Shown in pieces: positions 34,591 to 44,100 of a stretch of 64,000 nt of DNA (position 1 is the stretch's first letter; every line of letters starts with the position of its first letter). The DNA is from Glycine soja (taxonomy: Eukaryota > Streptophyta > Magnoliopsida > Fabales > Fabaceae): NCBI RefSeq assembly GCF_004193775.1, contig NC_041021.1, positions 23,466,632-23,530,631 of the forward strand. Reading direction: 5' to 3'. The position numbers and the translations under genes were made by a program. The notes below the pieces were generated by a model. The model saw nothing but the letters and a program-made list of their open reading frames with translations, made no database searches and had not been told where the DNA came from.

Positions 34591-34595
34591 TTCCT
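34591..34595. repeat. Target-site duplication TTCCT (right)
   Basis: Matches 33678-33682. Confidence 0.75.
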
Positions 34596-34988
34596 CCCTC
34601 CTTCTCATTCTCTCTATTTGGTTCAGGCTTTTTTTTGTCCAAGCAGGATGATCGAATTTTCCTCTATTCAGACCCACTTCGATCCTTTTGCCGGCGAAAA
34701 CTAAATCAGCAAAGCTTGAAAGTGTGTAACCAACCATTTTCTCATTGTAGAACACCGGTAACGTGTATACTATCATTGTGATCATCTTTTTCTCTGTCAT
34801 TGAAGGTGCCACTTGAGCTGTCAAGTCCCTCCACCTCTGGGCGTATTCCTTGAATGACTCATGCTCTTTTTTACACATGTTTTGTAGTTGCGTTCTATCC
34901 GGAGCCATATCATAATTGTACTGATATTGCCTAACGAAGGCAACCATTAGGTCCTTCCAAGAATAGACTCGGGAAGGTTCCAAGTTAG

Positions 34989-36588
34989 TGTCATACCCTA
35001 ATTTCGTCCAGGGATTATTACTTGACGACATGCAACCTTTGATTGGCCGTTTCAAGATACTTGGCACCCTTTGTTGCACAATATGTAAGTCTTGAGACGC
35101 ACCGGAAGTCAAAAGGAAGCAGGGTTATGCGATCCGTGAAATTCCGTAATGTGGCGGAAACCAAAAGGAGGTGTTGCGCAATCCGTGAGTTTCTATAACT
35201 TCTTCGAAAGCTAAAAAAGAGTAAATACATGATCCGTAAGGATTCGTAACCTTACGGAAAGAAAATACGTATCATTACGGAATTCGTAAAGTTTCGTAAC
35301 GTTACGGAAAAAGAATCGCCAAAAAAATAGAAGAGGGGTTCATTTAGTAAAACGGGGGGTACAAATAGCAATCAGGTCCACTTGGGCCTTCCAGATTCTT
35401 CCTCCAGAAGGTTGTTGCTTCTGCAGGAAGCAACCTTGCTCCCCTGGGCGGCAACCTCCTCCCCCTTTTTCCTATAAATAGGCTGAAGGGGGCTGTTCTA
35501 AGGGTCCCGAATCCCCCTGGTGATGTATTTTAGCTATTTTGGGTTTAAAAAAAAATTGTTTCCGTGAAGAAAATCCAAGCCGAAGTGCTTCCGTAATGCT
35601 TCCGAGATGTTTCCGTAAGCAAATCCGTGAAGGTTTTCCTCCATTATTCATCGTTCTTCATCCGTTCTTCGTTCTTCAACGGGTAAGTTTCCAAATCGAG
35701 CTTTTCAATTCATTCTATGTACCCGTGGTGGTCCCCATTTGTTTTGTGTACATTTATTCTCGTTTCATTTACTTTCCGTACCCCCTTTTGACGTGCTTCA
35801 GTCATTTATTTAAGTCATTTCTCGCCTAATCAAAAAATAAAATAAATTTTCACCGATCATTTGATTTGTAATATTCGTTGATTTCTGTTAAAATGAATTT
35901 CGACCGTTCGGTCGCGCCGTAACCACGTTGGAAATCAAAAAAGAGGTAAAATAATAATATAATAATAAAAAATACCTTTTAGTAAAATGAAGCGAAAAAA
36001 TCAATCGGACGTTTTCTCTTTGGGATTTCTCATTCTTAATCGAATTGACTAAAAACTAAAGTGAAACTAAGGCTAAAATCAACTCACCTAGTCAAGCTCG
36101 TCCACAAAAAAGTCACTAAAAATGGTTTGAAAGTTTATCATCTCAGTTTTCCTTATCAAGTAAATGGATCATTTTTAAGGTCCAACGCCTTAAAATGATC
36201 ACCTTTCAAGTAAAAAGAATCGCTTGATGCACTCTTAAGAAAGAACTACGTAGGTCTGATTTCCTCTTCGATGGAGGGTACGTAGGAGCAAGAGCCCCGC
36301 TTTTGTCGACCTCAAAAAATAAAAAGAAGTAAAAGGAAAGATAACACAATTTCCACAATTCTAAAAATGAGGTTGTTGTCCTTTGAGACAAACGTGAGAG
36401 GTGCTAATACCTTCCTCAAACGTAAATACAACTCCGGAACTTAGAATTTTCATTTTGACCGGTTTCCTTCAGTTTTTCCGACATTTTCCACAAATAAGCG
36501 TTGGTGGCGACTTCGCGCATCTTTCCTCCTTTGGAAAGCGCACCCGTGAGCCTCATCTCGCTCTCCCGCAAAAGGGCATGTTGCGACA
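34989..36588 (+). mobile_element. 5' LTR of the plus-strand Tat element
   Basis: 1600 bp from TGTCATACCC to GTTGCGACA. TATA box at 35473-35480, TACGTAGG stem-loop at 36246-36290, GGTCCAACGCC hairpin at 36172-36200. The palindrome upstream of TATA is eroded (CTCCCCTGGGCGG). A perfect PBS follows. It is inserted in the minus-strand gag ending at 34988. Confidence 0.88.
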
Positions 36589-36590
36589 GT

Positions 36591-36609
36591 TGGCGACTCC
36601 ACTGGGGAC
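36591..36609 (+). other. Primer binding site (TGGCGACTCCACTGGGGAC)
   Basis: Starts two bases after the LTR end and is identical to the site at 1224-1242. Confidence 0.85.
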
Positions 36610-38218
36610 ATTTTGTGAGTTAGGCCTATTTTAAAGAATTGTGGAATTGTGAAACCTTGTGTGTGCATTTATTGAATTGTGTAAAATGTAAATAACTATT
36701 GTCTATTTCACATTCTTTACACTGCATTCTAAGCACCCACGGGTTTGAGTGAAAAAGGGGCCCTATACCCGGGTTCATGGGAATTTAAGGAGTGGAGGTG
36801 AATCTATGATCAAGCTAGGTCTCCGGCTTGCTTGATAATAGTGAAACCTCGTCTAGAGCTTTCTCTCTTTATAATATATTGTCGCTGGTATTCCATACCG
36901 CCACAATATTATTATCTTGAGTGATGATACCTCTAGAAAACAGCCATGTGAGTTATGAATGGTTGGGAGTATTTATTAGAGACCCTCGATACTATCCTGT
37001 AGGTCCCTAAAATAGGGGCACGGAGCAAACACGATGCGTGCCATTTTAAACACTGTCATGCATATAACCTAAAGGTCATATACGCCTTTGTTGTATGATT
37101 ATTTGAGGATATTGCCATGCTGAGTAAATCCCCCTGTTGCGCTTTTGCGTATCTGCATCATGCCGTCACACATGCGTTGTATGTGGGTCGCGTCTTTTGT
37201 CGTGGGAAGTCGAAAGATCCATATCGTCTTCTTAACTGCACACATGGGGCACTGCGCCCCCAAATGTGCAGTAAGGAGAGATGATTTTCCGGGCTCTCAT
37301 GTCCGTAAATGCATTCATATCATGCACCGCATAAACATCTCTTCAGCATCATAATGAACATATTGTTCCTGCATTTGTCCTTTATCACATTCCCATTTTG
37401 CATGAGTCATTGCATCATCATGCATATGCGTTCAACATACTTTTTGTTCTACATGTTTGCTCATACATGATCCTTGTATTTTCCTCTACAAAACAAAAAC
37501 AAAAAAAAGGGAAGCATGAAAATTCATGATGCATTCTTAGTTGCATGTGTTAGGTACCATGAGCCAACCATGTTGGGATCATAAACCCATTTCTAAAATT
37601 AAAAAAAAAAACACAAACAACAAAACAAAATGATTGAGCATGGTACCTAATACGTGGTTAATTAAGAAAGGATGTCTCTTCGGGCATCTAAATCTCATAA
37701 TTACATTTTCCAAGTGTAGCATGCGTATACTCGAGTCTTTCACCCCTATGAAATGTTGTTGAAGTATTGGCGATCAAAATTTCCATTCCCTGTGTTATGG
37801 GGTTGAACCAAGCTCGTGCTTTTACGAAAAGGTTCATCGAGTCAAGTTGAAGCATGGAAGTAACCATCTTGCAAAAATTGGGGCAAAAGATGGATCGTGT
37901 TACATCATTGCTTCGTCTACTGCCAAACATGTTTAGGATTGTTGATATCCTTGTTACTTCCAGCTTCACCTTGACAAAGATGTCATGGACCATGTTGAAA
38001 ATCTAAATTGATTCAACCCCATGTCCTGCATAAAAATTCGCAATACTTCAACTATGAATCATTCGCGTACATCCATACTTTTCATTGGTTGCATTGCTCA
38101 TTACATTCTTTCCTTGAAAAATAAAATAAAAAAAGAACTTAATCATTGTTATAAAAAAAGAAAAAGAAAAAAACATGCTTTACGGTGCCCTTACCAAACC
38201 CATGCTAGAGCTAGAGTA
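36610..38218 (+). mobile_element. Non-coding leader of the plus-strand Tat element
   Basis: 36610-37250 matches the leaders of the other Tat copies. No ORF1 is recognisable; the remainder is AT-rich. A 12-bp perfect inverted repeat TTAGGTACCATG / CATGGTACCTAA lies at 37550-37561 and 37639-37650. Confidence 0.65.
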
Positions 38219-39959
38219 ATGGGTAAAGCGGAGGAGGTACAAGAGTAGATGGAGGCCGACATGGAGGCCATGAAAGAGCAAATGGCCGCAATGATAGAGG
38301 CCATGATGAGCGTGAAGAAGATAATGGATGCCAATGCAGTTGTAATTGCCGCTACCAGTGTTGTTGCTAAGGTGAACCAGATGTCCCCATCTAGCATCAA
38401 CCAAATGAATCATCCAACCTCAGATATGGTAGGCAAAGATTTGGGAAGTACGGGCGGCCCCCATGATGTGCAAATTCAAAACAAGCACGCCTTCCAGCCA
38501 TATGGCTTGCCTCTCAACTATACGCCACCCAATGTGGCGTACACTCCCAATAAGAATGTCAATAACTCCACTCCTATACCCATTGAGAGCCAACAACCCC
38601 AAACTGATCATGCACATGTCTCTTAAACCGTGGGGGAGACACATGAAATTTCCCATCACAATCTAGCCGACTTCGATCCTTGGCTCAGATATGCCACTGA
38701 AGGGCAAGCAGTTGGTGGTATACCCCTTGAAAACACTTCGGAAGGCCCTCAGTATCACCCCCAGCTACACCTCTTGCATTCCACAACAAGTAAAAACTCT
38801 CGTGCTATGGCAGAAATGGAAAAGTTGGATCATTTAGAGGAAAGGCTCAGGGCCATTGAAGGAGGTGAAGATTATGCCTTTGCTAACCTAAAAGAGTTGT
38901 TCCTAGAACCCAATATCATCACCCCTCCCAAGTTCAAGGAGCTGGACTTTGACAAGTACAAGGGGACTACTTGCCCCAAAAACCATCTAAAGATGTATTA
39001 TCGGAAGATGGGGGCATACGCAAAAGATGAGGAATTGCTGATACATTCCTTCCAAGAAAATCTTACTAGGGTAGCTGTTACCTGGTACACCAACCTGGAA
39101 CCTTCTCGAGTCCACTCTTGGAAGGACCTAATGTTTGCCTTCGTTAGGCAGTATCAGTACAATTTTGATATGGTTCCGAATAGGATGCAACAACAGAACA
39201 TGTGCAAAAAGGGGCACAGATCTTTCAAATAATACGCCCAAAGGTGGAGGGACCTGGCAGCTCAAGTGGCACCTCAATGACGTAATAAAAAATGATGACA
39301 ATGATAGTAGACACATTACCAGTATTCTACTATGAAAAGCTGGTGGGCTACACACCTTCAAGATTTGATGATATGGTCTTCACCGGTGAAAGGATCAAAG
39401 TGGGTGTAAAAAGAGGCAAATCTGATCGTCATGCTTTGATAAAAAAAAACTAGGGCAAATGAAGAGGGTGAGAATGAGGGAGAAGCCCATGCTGTGACTG
39501 CCATTCCTATACAGCCAAGTTTCCCACCAACCCAACAATGTCACTACTCAGCCAATAACAAACCTTCTCCTTACCCACCGCCCAGTTATCCATAAAGGCA
39601 ATCCCTAAATCAACCACAAAGTCTGTCTACCGCACTTCCAATGACGAACACCACCTTTAGCACAAACCAAAAACACCAACCAAGAAATGAATTTTGTAGC
39701 GAGAAAGCCTGTAGAATTCACCCCAATTCCAGTGTCCTATGCTGACTTGCTCCCATATCTACTTGATAATTCAATGGTAGCCATAACCCTAGCCAAGGTT
39801 CATCAACCTTCATTTGTCCGAGAATACGACTCGAACGCAACGTGTGCTTGTCACGGAGAAGCCCCTGGGCGTTCCATTGAGCATTGTAGGGCTCTGAAGC
39901 ATAAGGTACAAGGTCTAATTGATGCGGGCTGGCTGAAATTTGAGGAGAATCGCGTGTAA
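38219..39959 (+). pseudogene. Tat-type gag, degraded
   Basis: Starts ATGGGTAAAGCGGAGGAGG, like the gag start MGDLEEVQEQM at 11725. A TAG at 38246 replaces the expected Gln codon. After a further stop at 38624 the frame gives EEDYAFANLKELFLEPNIITPPKFKELDFDKYKGTTCPK and the capsid-like domain MGAYAKDEELLIHSFQEN. A stop at 39230 and frameshifts follow (39275-39450). The C-terminal part SYADLLPYLLDNSM and the zinc-knuckle-like CACHGEAPGRSIEHC, with one His replaced by Arg, runs from 39687 to 39959. No pro-pol follows. Confidence 0.8.
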
Positions 39960-40441
39960 ATCCTGACATTGACAAGAGATGCCACACATGGGGCAATTTT
40001 GAAAGCTGTTGTTAGATGTCTCTAATGACTCATAAGGATTTTCAAGTTTGTACCATTATTGTAAACCACAGTTACAATGTTAAATGAAATGGATAAAGTT
40101 GATATCTTTGTCCCTCATCCTCTCACAAACGCATCTTTGCTTATTCAACTTTCACCGGAATGTGGGTGCAAGCCATTGGTCTGTTTGCTCAAGCGACCTG
40201 TGCTCCTGAGTTTGGACTTCCAAGACCGTTCAATCAGAGATTACTCGTCATGCACGTTGGTGGGGGTGCCGTAAAACAACGAGTAAAGTTCAAAACAAAT
40301 AAGTTTCAAAATAAAAAAAAAAGAGTTCAAAAAGAAGAAAAAGCATTTGATTGATTGTGTTTTCATGATGTTCATGTGACCTCATTTTATCATTCCAGAA
40401 AGTTTGTCTTTTAGAGAGAAGTGAGTTATCAAGAATAGGAT
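39960..40441 (+). other. Non-coding region after the plus-strand gag
   Basis: Aligns in reverse with 32760-33240, and the match ends at AGGA (40441). Nothing coding. A GGTGCCGTAAA string near 40265 is the complement of TTTACGGTGCCC near 38176, so short inverted copies flank this gag. Confidence 0.55.
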
Positions 40442-40948
40442 GTTGGACAAATGGCCTCAGTTACCTTAAGAAAAAAGGGGGGTTGAATTAAGATACGAAG
40501 ACTATTCCCCAATTAAACTTTCACTCTCTTCGGATTAACAATGCACCCTTAACATGAATTACTCAAAAGACAATTCAAAATAAACTTCTTTAAAGCAAAA
40601 GATAAATAGCAATAAATAAAAGAAGTTTAAGGGAAGAGAGGAATGCAAACTTGATTTATACTGGTTTGGCCACTTCCCGTGCCTACGTCCAGTCCTCAAG
40701 CAACCCACTTGAGATTTTCCATTCTCTTTGTAAAACTCTTTTTACAAAGTCTGAACCACACAGGGACAACCCTTCCCTTGTGTTCAAGAATCCTCTACAA
40801 CAAGAGACTATATGTCCTCGCCATCAGAGGACTGCACATCCTCGCCTGCAGAGGGTTGCACGCCCTCACCTTTAGAGGGCTACGCGTCCTCATTTTCAGT
40901 GTGCTCCATATCCACACCTTAGGAGAATATAAGGTCCTTTGCCCTTAG
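40442..40948 (+). repeat. LTR-like fragment with three covarying hairpins
   Basis: Begins TGTTGGACAAATGG where the Tat homology stops, so it may be an LTR start, perhaps of a copia element. At 40814-40880 three 24-bp units form GTCCTC/GAGGAC, ATCCTC/GAGGGT and GCCCTC/GAGGGC stem-loops. The right end is uncertain and I found no target duplication. Confidence 0.4.
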
Positions 40949-40951
40949 ATG

Positions 40952-40980
40952 CTTAACCGAGACTTGCGCTCTCGGTTAAG
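40952..40980. repeat. Inverted repeat CTTAACCGAG / CTCGGTTAAG
   Basis: A 10-bp perfect stem around a short loop (ACTTGCGCT). It lies at the joint between the LTR-like fragment and the following gene fragment. No T-tract marks it as a terminator. Confidence 0.6.
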
Positions 40981-40984
40981 GGGC

Positions 40985-41585
40985 CAATAGTTTCCTTTTA
41001 TCAGTTCCTGGGCCACCCCCTGATATTGGAGGGCGACCAACTGTGCGAGCACATCCAGAGAGGGAGGCTATCACGCATCTACTATGCATACCGGGGCAAG
41101 ATTTCCCCCGTTCCGCTACAAAAAGACGAGTGCGGACCATGCGCACCAACATGACCACCCTAACAGGGCCCTCGGGTTTCCAGCTCTGGTTACGGGCCTC
41201 TGTAGTCCTACAGGGTGCCCGTTCCCCCTGACAAGGTCACGTCATCATGACATAGGTAAGTATGCACATGGCTCAATTGATTTCTGATGTCATCTATTGT
41301 TTGCAGGGATCGCGCCTGCAAGACACCCAGTGGACCCGAAGAAGTCCAACAGGGTCTTGGAGTTGCCAAGCTCTAATTACGGGCCTCTGTCAGTTCTACG
41401 GAGTGCCTGTCGCCCCCAGCAAGGTCATCAGGCCCCCTACTAATCGAGCTTTCATCAAGAAGTACTGCGTCCCCAGGCAGGCGCAGGACGAAACACCACA
41501 GCAGCCTGGGGATGGCCGACAGCGGGCAACAGACGCACCGTCATCACCTCTAGAGTTCACCTCAGCTCATCCACCAAAAGGTTAG
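40985..41585 (+). pseudogene. Fragment of an env-position 'plant transposon protein' ORF
   Basis: The frame 41262-41585 holds CQALITGLCQFYGVPVAPSK, RPPTNRAFIKKYC, and a Gln/Pro-rich tail to a stop. An upstream block (about 41160-41240) reads NRALGFPALVTGLC and is a diverged duplicate of 41346-41428. Between them a GTAAGT...TTTGCAG stretch (41254-41307) looks like a small intron. The motif LGFPALVTGLC corresponds to RLGFPTLITTLC in the Athila-type ORF at 19413-20483. The N-terminal part is missing or degraded. After its stop, the string AAGCGCTACTAGGAGGCAACCTAG (split near 41702) is typical of DNA downstream of such ORFs. Confidence 0.55.
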
Positions 41586-41853
41586 AGCGTTGCTTACAAC
41601 CCATGGCCAACCAATAGGCGACCAAGTCCAAAGCCAAAGGTAAGCAAAGTACTAGGTCCATGACCGACAAGCCATCAAGCGTCCAGTTCAAGACGTTAAA
41701 GAAGCGCTACTAGGAGGCAACCTAGTACCTTTTAAATCTTTGCTTGTTATTTGATCACTTTTGTTTCTCAAGTCATAGCAAAACACACCTAGTTGCTCAT
41801 GATCCTAGGTATTTGAATAAAACAAGCACAAGCTCGGAAGGTAGTCATACCTC

Positions 41854-41926
<73 letters not shown>

Positions 41927-42570
41927 GTTTAGGTAGAAGGATACCTTGGGTATGCATGTATGTAGCAAAAATACTTCACAAAATATATATATGTATGTTT
42001 AGGTAGCAAGATACCTTGGATATGCATGTATATAGCAAAAATATCTCACAAAACAGATATATGTATGTTTAGGTAGCAAGATACCTTGGACACACATGTA
42101 TATAGCAAAATACCTCATAAAAAAAGAGAGAGCGAGCAAGAAAAGAATAAGAAGAAAAAAAAATAGAAAGAAAAATAATAATAAAAAAATAATAATAAAA
42201 AGTTGTCTAGCTAAAGAACAACATGCTTGTGAAAAGAGATAATTTCCAACTTTTCTTTGAAAGATTTTACTGATCTTAACCAGTTTTTGAAAAAAATGTT
42301 TGTACACATTTGAAGGGTAAATGCTGTGAAAAGTTTTTTCGAACACCCAAGATAGACTTGGATGAATGCACAAATTGATAGAAGAACATATTTTGGAAAT
42401 ACTGGGTTGACTTAAAATAGGGAAAATGAATCCTGAGCCCTAGTGTCACATGATGATAAAAACTTCATGCTTGAGTGTCCACATGGGTGCATGCATGACC
42501 AGTTTTGCATAAAATTTCCTAATCATCATTGTTGCATGTGTATCATGGAAATAATGTAGGGCATCCCCTT
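41586..42570 (+). other. Non-coding retrotransposon-derived DNA with a (TA)n run
   Basis: A (AT)n microsatellite of about 57 bp occupies 41857-41913. Three imperfect repeats of TATGTATGTTTAGGTAG-AAG-ATACCTTGG follow (about 41920-42100). From 42290 the sequence is a diverged copy of 53530-53760, and it is continued at 51849 on the far side of the SIRE1-type insertion. Confidence 0.6.
42566..42570. repeat. Target-site duplication CCCTT (left)
   Basis: Repeated at 51849-51853. Confidence 0.9.
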
Positions 42571-43570
42571 TGAAATTCTGATACTGAGGACAGATGTCGT
42601 ACAGGATGTCACGACATCCCGCTTCAGAACATGCAGATTATATATGACAGTATGAACAGATTAAACAAGTAAATAACACAAGAGAATTGTTAACCCAGTT
42701 CGGTGCAACGTCACCTACATCTGGGGGCTACCAAGCCAGGGAGGAAATCCACTAAAATAGTATTAGTTCGAAGATCTAACAGCCACTGTATACAACCTTC
42801 TCACCTAATCACTACCCATGCAACTTCTACCTAAGAGCCACTCTTAGATATGAGAACCCCTCTCACTCCCTCTCAATCACTCACCCGTGTTTACAAACAA
42901 ATCAAAGACACACCAAAGATTGCTCTCTGAACAATAGAGATCAACTCTACACACTCAGGTCCAACACTTGATGTTAGGGTAACATCAAGGTGGCTCACAA
43001 AACACTCAAGTCCCAAAACTCACAAAATAACTCTTCAATCTCGGACTTGGTAGAAAACTCGTGCAGCCTTCATGTTTATATAGCAGTGTGCGTATCTGGG
43101 CTGCAACAACTTGCGCTGGATAAGATCTATCATTCTCCTGAAAAATCTGCACTTAAAGATCTAAAAGATAAAGTTTGATCTTTTAGTTTTTATCTTTAAT
43201 CTTTAATCCCTGAACGAACTATTCAAGTTTGTAATTCGAACTTTAATTATCTTTTAATTCGTTCCTAAAGATAGATCGCCTAATCTGTTGCTGACTGCAC
43301 ATTAATCTGTTAAAGGTATAATAGATTTATGTGTCCAGTATTTTCGGGCAGGATGTCCTGGACATTGTATCCGACATCGTGGATCCTGCAGCTTCAATTC
43401 TTCATTTGACATTTTATCTTGCCTTGTGCATTGTGCAGCCCGATCTGATTCCTTGACATAATGTTAGACATCATGTGCAGCAACTCCAGCTTTCCTTCAT
43501 TGTCTAAGTGCTCATGTTTTAACAAAATTTTAGCCAATCTTTTAAAACTCAGTAAAGCTAAGCACTAACA
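42571..43570 (-). repeat. 3' LTR of the SIRE1-type element
   Basis: Plus-strand ends TGAAATTC and CACTAACA. A TATA-like box (minus CTATATAAA) lies at 43075-43083. It carries GATGTC/GACATC modules at 42593-42618, 43352-43378 and, weaker, near 43454. Confidence 0.95.
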
Positions 43571-44100
43571 ATCTCCCCCTTTGGCAAATTTTGTCTAAAA
43601 CATACTTAGACACTTCCTGAGCAGGTACGAGCAGTCATGCAAGTGGGATCAGCAACTTTCATTATCAGAGTAATCAAGCACAGCAGTATCTGTAGTGGTG
43701 ACAGCAAAATTCTGCAAGTTGCAAATCTACAAGTCTTTTCCAGGATGTCAAGACATCTCACGTGACATCAGCTTTCTGCTCCCCCTGTCTCCATGCTCTT
43801 ACTGCAGCATCTTCTATCAGCTACTAGTTTCAGTAGCTTTCATCAATCATCATCAGCAGTAGCAGTATAAATACTACTCCCCCTCAAAATCATAAATCAT
43901 GCATAATATCCTACATGCATAATCTACTGCATAATCTACATGCATAATATCCTATCCTACTACTCCCCCTTTTTAGACAGAATTTGGCAAAAGTAGAATG
44001 CATGAAATTAAGGTGCAAATATTACAGACCAATAGCAATCCATTGTTCAAAGGGACATGCCCCAATAGCTAGTAACAGTAAAAAAATAAAGGTCTGATGG
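43571..44100 (-). other. Spacer with repeated polypurine tracts
   Basis: On the minus strand AAGGGGGAGAT adjoins the 3' LTR start at 43570. Further GGGGGAG tracts lie at 43778-43787, 43876-43885 and 43962-43972. Multiplied polypurine tracts are a reported trait of Sireviruses. A GATGTC-AA-GACATC module with a third half-site is at 43744-43769. No ORF. Confidence 0.8.

Larger units (their letters stand above)
33252..34988 (-). pseudogene. Tat-type gag, broken by an insertion and truncated
   Basis: Minus strand, beginning at 34988 in NLEPSRVYSWKDLMVAFVRQYQYN, where the plus-strand LTR at 34989 cuts it. The capsid-like domain includes KEYAQRWRDLTAQVAPSM. After 34596 a 908-bp element interrupts. 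Gag resumes at 33677 with a Pro/Gln-rich linker, then SYANLLPYLLNNSM and the zinc-knuckle-like CAYHGGVLGHSIEHC, ending near 33252 with KVQGLIDAG. It has the same domain order as the plus-strand gag at 38219-39959, in inverted orientation. Confidence 0.8.

Noticed and set aside
40952..40980. Intrinsic terminator
   Set aside because: The hairpin has no T-tract and the context is eukaryotic.
41857..41913. The (AT)n run as a replication origin or regulatory site
   Set aside because: An ordinary dinucleotide microsatellite; nothing near it supports a function.
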